Source of the DNA: Terebella lapidaria
Taxonomy: Eukaryota > Annelida > Polychaeta > Terebellida > Terebellidae
Direction: 5' to 3'
Assembly (NCBI GenBank): GCA_949152475.1
Contig: OX424556.1
Location: 11,342,664 to 11,406,663, forward strand
Length of the DNA stretch: 64,000 nt
The translations under genes and the position numbers were made by a program. Position 1 is the stretch's first letter. Each line of letters opens with the position of its first letter. Of this stretch, positions 12,401-23,549 are shown in pieces. Below the pieces are notes generated by a model. The model worked only from the letters and a program-made list of their open reading frames with translations. It was not told the DNA's origin and did no database searches.

Positions 12401-15400
12401 GTGGGGGGGGGGGGGGTGGGGGGTAAGAGTCTCCTAGGTACCTCCTTGTGATGTGAACTGTAGTCGTGTGTCTGTGAGTGTGGTGCTTATACATGTATGT
12501 ATCCTGCTGCTGTTTTCTCTCTCTGCTTGTACTCTGTAATAGTAGATCAGTGAGCTTTCATTATGGCTGCAGCTTTTCAATTTTGTTGTCATCTTGAATA
12601 AGAAAGTATGTTTATGATGTTCATCGATCATTTTTTATCCAACTTTTCAGGATTGTTTTGTGGCATTGACTTTGGTGGGTAACTCAGTGTTGTGATGATG
12701 GATTTTCTCATTTAAATGATGATAATAGATTCATAAAGGTTTTTTTCCAGATTGTTTGATGCGTGAACTACCAGATATTAATAAATTCTTGATGTTGTCT
12801 TGTCATACAAACTAATATTTGTGGGTTTGGTTTAACTCCAGGTGTTACAGGGGCCCTATGTGTATTGCATCATACCGGAGTTCTGAAAGTGTGAATCGTC
12901 CACACAGTGTTCAGACTTGAAGTCTTTGTTTTATAAGCTGAACTTCCATTTCTTTTATTTGCTGTCAGTGGAAAACGACAATGTCTTTGAGACTGTCGGC
13001 GAAATGATAACAAAGGTCGGACGTCGAAAATCGGTAAGAGGCTGTGTAGAAGTGGTATGACATACATGTATATCATCGGTCAAGCATTGAGTCATAACCT
13101 GGAGACAATTTGATAATCATTTCATCATTTACAAAGTATAGGTAATAAATGTGGAAAAACTCTGAAACCCAGTGCTTGACTGAGAAAATTGATAGTAGTA
13201 TAGATTACATGTAGTTTTGAACACAGATTGCTGTGTTTGATTCAACAGTTCTCACTAATTCTGAACATTGCTCACAGTTCGATGGTGTGTTCTGTTCTTC
13301 AGTATAACCTGAATGTGTTTCTGAGCAATATTGTAGTTGTGTGGCTTCTTGGCAGATTTGTTCAAAATTTGACATTTTGGTCTTCCAAAATTATTTCCCA
13401 TTCCACACGTAATTACCCGTTGCACAGCTATTTCCTTTTGTGGCTAGAATCTCTCAATTGAACAGTGTTGCACAGTATACCTTACGATAATCAAATCTTA
13501 CAATAATAATAATATTTTCTGAGTACTGTAATACTGGTACTTGGTTTAAAGTTAACTCAACTCTTTAAATCAATAATCTTTGGTGACTAATGTACATGTA
13601 TATGACTTCTTCATAATTTATATGTACATGTACAGCGCTTAGATATGTACTGCTCATTATAATGCGCTATATAAATAAAACGTATTATTATTATTATTAT
13701 GTAACTAGACAGCTTTACATGTACTCTACCTGCTCATCTCTAGTGTTTTCTATTTATGGTGTATATTACATGTACATTGTAACAGGTGAATCTGTACGAC
13801 ACAGCTATTAATGTGACTAATAGAGTTGGTGTTCTTGTTTTCAGCTGGGACCACAACTCAGTGTGGTACATATTGCTTGTGTTCCCTGTGGGAATTTCCT
13901 ATTCAAGTGGATGTGTGCATGCTGTATTTTGAACCCTGCCAGGGTTTGCTTCGATAATGCTGCAGATTTTCTTTCAAGAGTCTCTGGACAGTAAAGCTGT
14001 AAAATATGAAACGCTTATACCGGTATATGTCATCTCTAAATGAAGATGCCTTTATTAGTCCCCTCATCTCTTTGTGCATTTGGTTTATTATTTCGTCAGC
14101 AAAGCTTTTACATTGATAGTGGATGGAACGTGCGCATGAGTTTTGTCTTTAGTTGGAAATTTTTCATGTTTATTTGACACAACCTGCTTTGACTGGATAG
14201 TATCTGATATTGTGCGATGGATTTGCAATCATCCATACATACTGGTACTTACATGTACTTGTGAGCGTTCTGCAACTCCCATTTCTCAAGCGATAACATG
14301 ATAATGTCAAATATCCGGTTTGTCACCAGTCATCATTCCAATTTCCTGTAAAATGACAAAGTGTGTACATATTTCCCAGTAATATAGATCTGATGTTTCC
14401 AAAAATACAGGACAAAATTACTGCAGATATTGAAATCATGCATAATGATGTGGAATAAGAAAGGATTTTGTACTCAGATCCTGTAGCAATGAATCTGACA
14501 TTGAAATTATTTGATGAGATAACAAATACAGTGTTATCGATTCTGCTACTAGTACCACAGTGAGAGACAGAAAATGTTTCGGGTGACAGAAATGATGAGC
14601 GAGATGGGGAGATACACCCACATTGTTGTTGAAGGATTGAAGAGTGCTAGTTAGGATAATTATACCGGTAGTTACCTTAGGGGAATGACAATTTCATTGA
14701 ATATTGAAGTCCTATTACATGAAATGTAACCGACAAATGTACATTGCTTTCTGGATGTTGGTGATCAACTAGATATTTGAGTAGTCATACCTGTCCATGC
14801 ATGGAACTTGATTCATTGTGTCGTTATATTGACTTTTTAGCATCCTGTGTTGTTTGACCCTTGATAAAGCTGTTTGTCTTGAATTGTTACAGGCAACTTA
14901 TACTTTTGTCATGACATAAAAATATATAGGCATCAGTCATAATAGTGGATAGATATTTTAGGATACTTATGTTACTAAAATGTCACTTGGTGCCTCAGGT
15001 GTATATACATTACCTAACGAAATATTGCCTAAACATTTAAAGAGTCACAGTATTGTAGGATGTAGTATCATACCAGTATCAACAGTGGTATGATCACCTA
15101 CCGGGTAATATAATAACTATGATACTGCATCAATAGTTAATATGAAGGGCTATTATTCATCTTGTAAAATACTTGCATAAGTACTTGTATGTAGATAGGC
15201 CCCTGACCTTGCTGAGGTGTGTTTGTTGACAGACAGTGGAGGAGCTGGGTGGGTTCAGCACCGAGGGTGGTGTGATCACAGACGGCGACAAGAACGACGA
15301 GGACTCGGACCGGCAGGGACAGTGGCTGCGGCGACGACGTCTCGACGGTTCACTCAATAGAGTTCCTGTCGGCTTCTACTCAGAGATCTGGCGCGTCTTG

Positions 15401-16416
15401 AAACGGGTCAGGGCCAGGAAAGACATACTAAAAAAAGTCAATTTACCAATATATCGGTAGTTGAGTGTTCTTGTAGTTGGAATGGACTGGGTTTTGTTGC
15501 GACATGCATGATTTCTTGGAATGATATTCACTGAATCAGTGTTTACGTTTGACAGTGCCATGGCTTATCCATTGAGGGACATCTTCTGCCACAAAGTCTA
15601 ACTCGGGAGGTCAGTATCAACCATGTTCATTAAACTTAAGAACATAATACTTCTCATAGCTGAAAATTTCCCCTGCCAAGAGGTCAGTATCACTTATTGG
15701 ATTACCAGCCGGTGAACTGTGCGGTATCCTGTCTGTTGGCAGATGACGGACGGGGAGATGAAGTTTGCGCTGCGGGTGGAGATGGTCCTAAACCGTATCC
15801 CGCAGCCCGAGTATCGTCAGCTGCTCGTGGAGGCCATGATGGTTATCTGTCTTATCGTAGAGTACGACAGCGGCAAGATCCAGTGGCACGAGACCATCGC
15901 CGTTGAGCAGATTGTTCACACTGCCAACAATATCTTCGTGGATGAGCAGGTCAGTGAAAGGTTAACCAACAGTGGCTGGACCGACTGTACATTGAGCCAT
16001 CACTCAGGCACTATTCTATAGAATGTTTAGCTTTGTATAGACCTACATTGTACTTATGTTGAAAGCTGTTAAATAATATCAAACAGATCGGAAATTATTT
16101 CTTTTAAATCTTCCTCATGATTTGGCATAGAAATCATCAGTATGACATTAGAGACATATAGCTTGCAGAGCCTGACTTTTTTCTCTCTCCACAGAGGCAC
16201 CTGGACGGCGATGTTACGATGTGCTGTGGGGTGCCCCCGGGCAGCCCTCGCCCCAACCCCCTCAAGTGTCAGGGTACCGCGGGCGTGTGTCAGAACTTCT
16301 ATGACGTAGCCCCGAGTGGTCGCTATGGCACCATGTCTTACATGTGCAAGGCGGCTGTTCAGATGTTACATTTGCCTGTCAGTGGTGACGGAAACCTGGA
16401 CTGCGTCATATCCTGA
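6402..16416 (+). CDS. PHKA: Phosphorylase b kinase regulatory subunit alpha (C-terminal half, 10 exons)
   Basis: Regulatory alpha subunit of the cytosolic (alpha-beta-gamma-delta)4 kinase that activates glycogen phosphorylase. Exons placed by frame and splice sites: 6402-6584, 10768-11278, 11387-11595, 11705-11803, 12194-12321, 12969-13033, 15233-15406, 15556-15609, 15743-15949, 16195-16416. Conserved alpha-subunit blocks appear in order: [104 protein letters not shown] and [14 protein letters not shown]. The stop is at 16414-16416. The last four residues, CVIS, form a CaaX box; vertebrate alpha and beta subunits are farnesylated at the equivalent place. The Ser-rich stretch in exons 5-6 fits the phosphorylated linker. 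The glucoamylase-like N-terminal half lies upstream of the window. Codon phase closes at every junction except exon 5 to exon 6: either the exon 5 donor is at 12328 or a small exon was missed. Confidence 0.93.
7265..8696 (-). mobile_element. Hairpin-ended tandem-repeat element, Helitron-like (copy A)
   Basis: In minus orientation the element starts TTAGGCCAAGGGCC after an A (8,696). It then holds a degenerate tandem array of about 134 bp units (7,700-8,640), a spacer, a CGT-rich microsatellite and a perfect-loop hairpin (GGTTACCGGACC/GGTCCGATAACC, 7,267-7,297) ending CTAA. No terminal duplication is seen. Internal tandem repeats, a 3' hairpin and no TSD are features of non-autonomous Helitrons and Helentrons, but no Rep/helicase is present, so the class is inferred. 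A nearly identical copy lies at 48,722-50,015. Confidence 0.65.
8930..9060. repeat. Diverged copy of the 46 kb MITE family
   Basis: The stretch around GTCCTTATTGAATATAGAGG resembles the interior of the small MITEs at 46,233-46,359 and 46,645-46,766 (AATCCTTATTGAATATAG). Only the core is recognisable; ends were not found. Confidence 0.4.
9070..9252. mobile_element. MITE with about 50 bp terminal inverted repeats
   Basis: The segment beginning GGGGCTTGTAAGTCA pairs with a reverse-complement segment ending TGACTTACACACCC. The arms (about 9,070-9,122 and 9,199-9,252) agree over roughly 50 bp with a few mismatches, including the shared core TGATTCTGGTGACCA. The interior is about 75 bp, non-coding. 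The target-site duplication is not clear, so the superfamily is unassigned. Confidence 0.65.
9855..10091. mobile_element. hAT-type MITE with 8 bp target-site duplication
   Basis: The termini CAAAGGGCCTAAAATACCA and, inverted, CAAAGAGCCTAAAATACCA bound a 237 bp non-coding element. The same 8 bp, GTTCTGTT, lie directly outside both ends (9,847-9,854 and 10,092-10,099). An 8 bp duplication with CA-starting inverted repeats is typical of hAT transposons. It lies in the PHKA intron before exon 10,768-11,278. Confidence 0.85.
10176..10195. repeat. (GT)n microsatellite
   Basis: Ten GT dinucleotides in the PHKA intron. No function inferred. Confidence 0.9.
12340..12424 (+). repeat. G-rich tract, possible G-quadruplex, in PHKA intron
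   Basis: A purine-rich stretch begins about 20 bp after the exon 5 donor. It holds many runs of three or more G, including a run of 14 G near 12,401-12,415. The G-rich strand is the PHKA sense strand, so the pre-mRNA would carry it too. Structure is inferred from base composition only. Confidence 0.6.
13625..13700. repeat. Possible retroposon 3' tail with (ATT)n
   Basis: The words AATGCGCTATATAAATAAAA followed by a TTA/ATT microsatellite look like the short 3' ends of CR1/L2-type or SINE retroposons seen in many animal genomes. No upstream body is recognisable. Apart from this, the 2.2 kb intron 13,034-15,232 shows nothing I can assign. Confidence 0.35.
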
Positions 16417-17880
16417 GATCACAGGATACAAGAGATTTTGTTGTTGTTATTGCTTGTGTAAGATTCGCTGTTGCTATGTGAATATAATAATAATGATTGG
16501 CATTTCTAGCCACCACTATTTCTTGAAGATCATGCTTGAAGCATTTCACAATTGTTACTTAGACATATGTGGCAACTGACTGTAATTGTACAACACAAAC
16601 CATGTGATACAACATAGAGTGCAATATTTTTATAGTACAATGTATAGAACATAACACTGGAATTGCCCAAATGGTATATATCTGCTGGGATCTATGAACA
16701 TGGGCCATGGTCGATAGCAAGAGCTTTTGATGTTTTCTACATTATAAGTTCATACAGCATGGAATGTATTATATGTTTACCTTGCCTATGCTTATTTTGT
16801 TGCCAGTGAACATTTGATACATCTTGTTTCTATCTTTATTTTCTACAAGTACACTACCGATTTCACAAAACCACACTTGCCATGCAAATGCTACATGTTA
16901 ATTGCTAGCCTGTGCGATTACGTGTGACCAGAAATACACAAGACCAGGTCTCATGTATTTCTGGTGTGACTTGATGCTAGCATCAACTTGCATGGTGCGA
17001 CCAGTGGGCGCTATGCCAACGCATCAGTTGGTCATCTTAGTTGAACAGGCGATCATTGCCTCGCACAGATGCGCACATCCTTTATTTTGGACGTAAATGC
17101 AGACTCATATGAACTGAACTTAAACATTTCATTTGTCCATACGATGTACATAATACACACTGTTTTTAAACGACTCGACCATGTGTTTAGTGTGCCACAT
17201 TACATTACAGCTAAATGCATCATGCCAGTACTAGGATGGTAGATCAGCTACTTCAGATGTATCAGCAGCACTGTTGTCAACTATAGTTGTTTCCTTTAGT
17301 TTATTTCTCTAAACTTTATATTTGAATACTGGCCAGTGCAAGTCCTTCGTGAGGATCGAGGCTCTCGTAGCTCACCAGTAAAGCTTCTCATATGCCCAAA
17401 ATAAAAGCCTGAGCGCAACCATAAAGTACTATTCAGAGATATATTTGACAGACATAATCTTTAATTTACCTATCCCAAATCCAGTTTGTCCCGAGTCTTT
17501 TTACGTCATTTTCAACGTATTCTGCAAAACGTTACTATTGGCCAATGAGAATATTTCTTATGTAATTTGTGAAACTCGGACAACATTTGGGGGCATTTGG
17601 GATAGGTCAATTACTAGTAAGTCAGTGAAGGTCATCTGAGATCAAGTTGAAAATCATGCACCAAAAGATGCCTGGTATACGACTTTCCATATGGTCATAA
17701 TAAAAACCCAAGCTTAGTCTTTGAATATTTGGTGCCTGGGTCTGTCTGCGTTAAATCAGATATAATTTACAATCAGTGAGAACACTTAAGGTTATTTGAG
17801 GTTAACTTCAAGGTCACAAGAAGATGCCGGCACATGATCTTACTGTAACCCAAGTTCTTCACCTGCTTTGCCCCCATTTT
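16417..17880 (+). other. PHKA 3' flank, nothing assigned
   Basis: AT-rich sequence after the PHKA stop. It should include the 3' UTR, but I see no strong AATAAA signal close to the stop. No ORF with recognisable similarity and no repeat structure. Confidence 0.5.
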
Positions 17881-20800
17881 CGGTTACCGGACCTTTGGTC
17901 CGATAACCTATTGCGTTGCGTCCATCGTTCGTCCAACCGTCCGGCGTTAATATTTTAGGTTACCGAACCTATGGTCCGATCACCTATTGCCGTCGCGTTG
18001 CGTCTGTCGTCCATCCGTCCGTCCACATTTTTAGCTTACCGGCCCATAAGGGCCGATAAGCTATTGTCGTGGTTTTTCGTCCGTCGTCGTCGTCATCGTC
18101 GTCCGCCACATAATCTGTTAACATTTTTTATCTTTTTTTCGGGCTGATAAATTTCTCCATAAATTTGTGTGATTATGTATTGGGTCAATACCCCCAGACG
18201 TTTTTTTCATTTTTTTGATTGAATCGATTATGCAGTTTTTGCGGCCATTTTTATGCCGAAAATGGCCATTTTTGCATGTTTTCAACTTTAAAAATTATTT
18301 TCTGAAAAACTGTCTGATCAGTTTTCAGATTTTAGTTTCAAAATGTTCCCCTCATGTATCCCTATAATGTGTGTAAGTTTTGATGCTCTTGAATCGCCGG
18401 TCTGCGTGTGGCGGGGCCCAAATAGGACTTTCCCATGTTAAATTCTCCTATGCTTTATAATGGGCCACAATGTTCTTGATATCTCACTTAATATTGGGAT
18501 TAGAGACTTGGAATCAATTGTGGACATATAGGAAATGATATATATGCTGAATATTCTGATTGCCTTGAATTTGACCTTTGACTTGATTTTCAAGGTCAGA
18601 GCACAAAATGGCTAATATCTCGCTTATTATTTACTTTTCAGCTTGGGAATCAATTGTGGACATATAAGAAATAATGTATACTGAATATTATCTTGACTTG
18701 AATATGACCTTTGACCTCATTTTCAAGGTCAGAGCACGAAATGGCGCATATCTCACTTGTTGTCAACTTTACAGCTTACGAATCAATTTTGGACTTACAG
18801 GAAATGAATAGGAAATGATATATGCTGAATATACTTGTAACCTTGAAGTTACCAGACCATCGGTCCGATCACCTATTGGCTAGCTGGTAAGCTACAGGTC
18901 CCTTGGGCCTATGTTTATCTTTAAAGTGTACGGTCCGATTTTTCTGAAAATTAGGGAAAAGATACTTTAAAATATTTAAAAAGGAGGTATTTTTTAGTTT
19001 CTCGATTTTTTAATTTTTCTCAAAATGGCGGCCAATTTTGTCGAAAAACGCTCAATTTTGAACTTTGGCGGTCATTTTCTCAAAAACTGTCAGATCAGTT
19101 TTGAGATTTTGGTTTCAAATGAATCTCCTTATGTACCTCTATGATGTGTATAAGTTTGGTTGCCCTTGAATCGCCGGTCTGCGTATGGCGGCCATTTTGA
19201 ATTTTCGACGGGTCGACGAAAAAAAATTTTTTCGGGCCAAATCGCATTACTATCCATTTTGGGCCATTTCTAGACAAAAATTTTTTTTTCACCTTTTGAA
19301 AAATTTTTTGGACTTTTCGGCACTTTTTTCCTTCATAATGGGAGCTGCCAGGACTGTACTCCTAGAACGCCTGAAGATAGAGCTTAGAAGTTGGCACTTT
19401 CAAATGGAAAGTCATATATGGCAATTTGACCTTGGATGACCTTGAAAGGTCAAAATAGCCATTTTTGGGTCGAAAAATGCCCAAATTTGCACCTTGTCTG
19501 TCTTTAATTGAAAACTGTCCGATGACTTTTGAGATTTTTATTTTCAAAACATAGTAATTGGGGTTTTTGACATTGTGTATAAAGATGTTTATAGTGTATA
19601 TAGTGTATAAAGTGCCTTGAATTGCTCAAAAAGCTCGAAATCTAGGTTGAATAGGCCCCAAATACAGCCAAAAATTGTCTGTATGCATAGCTGGAATTGG
19701 AAGTCATACATACCACTTCTTTTGGTGACCTTGAACTTGACCTCAGATGACATTGAGTGCTATATCTCAGTGTCACGTCCAACAAGAAATGTGTAAATTT
19801 CGTCTATAGACAAAAGACTTAGATGGACCTTGTATTTGTATTTTGAACATACATGAATACAAGGTTATATGCTGCTCACTTAATGATGACATTGAAGTTC
19901 ACGAAGATGACAGTGATTGGTTAATCTGAACGTCATATCTCACCTGTCGTGTTTCAACTAAAATTGTCTGGTAACCTATCTTAGCCCTTGGGATAATTTT
20001 TCTTATTGATGCATAACATTCCTCATATGTACCCCTGTGACATGTATAAATTTCGTTGCCCTTGAATCGCTTGAAGTGGGCCATTTTGGGCCCAGACACG
20101 CCCCAAATGGGACTTTCCCATGTTAAATTCTCCTATGCTTTATAATGGGACACATTAAGCCTAATATCTCATTTAGTATTGAGATTAGAGACTAGGAATC
20201 AATTGTGAACATATAGGAAATGATATATGCCGAATATTCTTGTGACCTTGAAGTTGACCTCTGACCTCGGTTTCAAGGTCAGAGCACAAAATGGCTAGTA
20301 TCTCGCTTATTATCGAATTTACAGCTTAGCAATCAATTGTGGACATATAATAAATGATATATGCCGAATATTCTGATGACCTTGAATTTGACCTTTGACG
20401 TCATTTTCAAGGTCACAGAACAAAATGGCTAATATCTCGCTTATTATTGACTTTACAGCTTAGTAGTCAATTGTGGACATAAAGGAAATGATATATGCTG
20501 AATATTCTCGTGACCTTGAATATGACCATTGACCTCGGTTTCAAGGTCAGAGCAAAAATGTCTAATATCTCGCTTATTATCGAATTTACAGCTTAGGAAT
20601 CAATTGTGGACATATAGGAAATGATATATGCCGAATATTCTGATAACCTTGAATTTGACTTTTGACCTCATTTTCAAGGTCACAGGACAAAATGGCTAAT
20701 ATATCAATTATTATCGATTTTACAGCTTAGGGATCAATTGTGGACATATAGGAAATGATATATGCTGAATATTCTCGTGACCTTGAATTTGACCTCTGAC

Positions 20801-21800
20801 CTCAGTTTCAAGGTCAGAGCACAAAATGGCTAATATATCGCTTATTATTGACTTTACAGCTTGGGAGTCAATTGTGGACATATAGGAAATGATACTAGTA
20901 TTATGCCGAATATTCTGATGACCTTGAAATTGACCTTTGACCTCATTTTCAAGGTCACAGGACAAAATGGCTAATATCTCACTTATTATTGACTTTACAG
21001 CTTAGGAATCAATTGTGGACATATAGGAAATGATATATGCCGAATATTCTGATGACCTTGAATTTGACTTTTGACCTCATTTTCAAGGTCACAGAACAAA
21101 ATGGCTAATATCTCACTTATTATCGATTTTACAGCTTAGGGATCAATTGTGGACATAAAGGAAATGATATATGGTGAATATTCTCGTGACCTTCAATTGA
21201 CCTCTGACCTCGGTTTCAAGGTCAGAGCTCAAAATGTCTAATATCGCGATTATTATCGACTTTACAGCTTAGGAATCAATTGTGAACATATAGGAAATGA
21301 TATATGCATATTATTGCCATGACATTGAATTTGATCTTTGACCTCATTTTCAGGATCACAGATCAAATGGCTAATATCTCGCTTTTTAACGACTTTACAG
21401 CTTAGCAATCAATTGTGAACATATAGAAAATGATACATTCTGAACACTGTCATGACCTTGAACTTGATTTTTGACCTTATTTTCAAGGTCGCAGGACAAA
21501 ATAGCTAATATCTCGCTTATTATCGACTTTACAGCTTAGGAATCAATTACGAACATATAGGAAATGATATATGCTGAATATTGCTATGACCTTGAATTTG
21601 ACCTTTGACCTCATTTTCAAGGTCAGAGAACGAAATGGCTAATATCTCGCTTTTCATCGACTTTACAGCTTAGGAATCAATTGTGAATATATAGGAAATG
21701 ATGTATGCCGAATATTACGATGAGCTTGAACCTGACACTTGACCTCGTTTTCAAGGTCAGAGCACAAATTCGCTAATATTGTGAGCTTAAATTTGACCTT
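17881..21800 (-). mobile_element. Nested cluster of hairpin-ended tandem-repeat elements
   Basis: At least three element termini with the loop hairpin (17,882, 17,958 and 18,033) are stacked about 75 bp apart. Interiors with CGT-rich microsatellite and AAAATGGC-type words follow. An opposite-type end sits at about 18,885-18,917, another hairpin end at 18,847, and another end (GTCTGGTAACCTATCTTAGC) at about 19,965-20,000. From 20,000 to 21,800 runs a long array of about 134 bp units. Left-end sequences show two sub-families, GGTTACC and GCTTACC. The outermost element lacks a recognisable second end. Orientation (minus) is taken from the copy at 48,722-50,015. Confidence 0.65.
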
Positions 21801-21881
21801 TGACCTCAATAAACTGAAACCGATACAAAAGCAAAGAATATTTTTGACAGTACTAGTCAGTTCCATTCTAGTTTCATATCG

Positions 21882-23334
21882 TTAAGGCATTTCAGGAGAA
21901 ATGCCTTTATGGTTTTGTCCAAAAAAAAATTGTTTTCTTTTTTTTCACTTTTCTTTGCCAAGTTTTCACCGCTGGTCAGAAATGTTGTGTGGAAGAAGCC
22001 TATTGTTTTTGAGCCGGCTCCGGGGTCCGTGAGGTCCGTGAGGGTGAAATCAATGTTTCTGGTTTCTGCACGATAACTCAAAAAGTATTATGGCAATGAC
22101 TCTAAAACTTTGCACGGAGGTTCATATATCACCAGGGAAGAAGCCTATCGATTTTGAGGCCGATCCGTCAAACGACCTTTGATCTAGGGCTCGAAATAGT
22201 CTTAGACTCGTCATCCTAGACAAACATGTCTAAGGGGTATTATGGATGACCTTTGACCTTGACCTTAAATTTTTTCGCTGAGTCGGCATTTTTCGTTATC
22301 ATCGATATCTCGGAAACAGTGCGTCGTAGAGCGAAACGGACGTTATTTTCGGACTCGTCGCCCTAGACGAACATGTCTGAGGGGTATTATGGATGACCTT
22401 GACCTTACATTTCTTCGCTGAGTCAGCATTTTTCGTTTTCGTCGATATCTCGGAAACGGTGCGTCGTAGAGCGAAGAGGACGTTATTTTCGGACTCGTCG
22501 CCCTAGACGAACATGTCTGAAGGGTATTATGGATGACCTTTGACCTTGACTTTTCGCCCTGGACAAACAGGGCAAGGTCAAAGTTCATTCCTAGTACCCT
22601 TAAGACATGCTTGTCTAGGGCCAGGAGTCCGAAAATAGTGTCTGTTTCGCTGTACGACACACCGTTCCAAGATATCGACGAAAACGAAAAATCATCCCTA
22701 ATACTCTTTAGACATGTTTGTCTAGGGCGACGAGTCCGAAAATAATGTCCGTTTCGCTCTACCAGTCTACGAGGCACCGTTTCCGAGATATCGACGAAAA
22801 CGAAAAATGCTGACTGAGCGAAAAAAAATTAAGGTCAAAGGTCATCCATAATACCCCCTTAGACATGTTTGTCTAGGGCGACGAGTCCGAAAATAACGTC
22901 CGTTTCGCTCTACGAGGCACCATTTCCGAGATATCGACGAAAACGAAAAATGCCGACTCAGCGAAAAAATTTGAAGCCAAGGTCAAAGGTCATCCAGAAT
23001 ACCCCTTAGACAATTTGTCTAGGGTGACGAGTTCGAAAATAACGTCCGTTTCGCTCTACGACGCACCGTTTCCGAGATATGCAGGAAGCCTCAAGGATGA
23101 CTCAGCTAGAATCATTTTGAGCCCTAGGTCGAAGGCCGTTTGACGGATCGGCCTCAAAATCGAAAGGCTTCTTCCCTGGTGATATATGGACCTCCATGCA
23201 AAGTTCCACAGTCATTGCCATAATACTTTTTGAGTTATCGTGCGGAAACCAGAAACATTAAATTCATCCTCACGGACCTCACGGACCCCGGAGCCGGTTA
23301 AAAAAACAATAGGCTTCTTCTGCACAACATTTCT
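21882..23334. mobile_element. Palindromic Helitron-like element, left part (split by LINE)
   Basis: Begins TTAAGGCATTTC with a hairpin (AAGGCATTTC/GAAATGCCTT), then an A/T run. Two inverted arms follow, meeting near 22,560; each has about 147 bp tandem units plus a flank with GATCCGTCAAACG or its complement. The outer 130 bp of the right arm is displaced to 31,188-31,314 by the LINE insertion. Both outer ends are of the same (5') type, so the original element of about 1.58 kb is a head-to-head fold-back. The ORFs on it are by-products of the repeat. Confidence 0.75.
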
Positions 23335-23549
23335 TTCTTTTTTTTTTTTTTTTTTTTTTTTGAAATTCATCATCAATTTATTCATCGTCAATAGCTCCAT
23401 GGATGACATTCTTACATACTGACGACTATGTCTATTTTAGTTACATACCCAGAGAAAATTACATAGGTACCGCCACATGGAGAAAACTACCACAAAACCA
23501 CATAGATAAAGCTATCACATAACGTTTTGGGGTCTAGCTGCATATATTG

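Noticed and set aside
20150-21800. CRISPR-like regular repeat array
   Set aside because: Units are head-to-tail 134 bp repeats without unique spacers, in a eukaryotic genome.
22014-22042. Direct repeat GTCCGTGAGG as a target duplication
   Set aside because: It is a short tandem inside one arm of the palindromic element and has a counterpart in the other arm.
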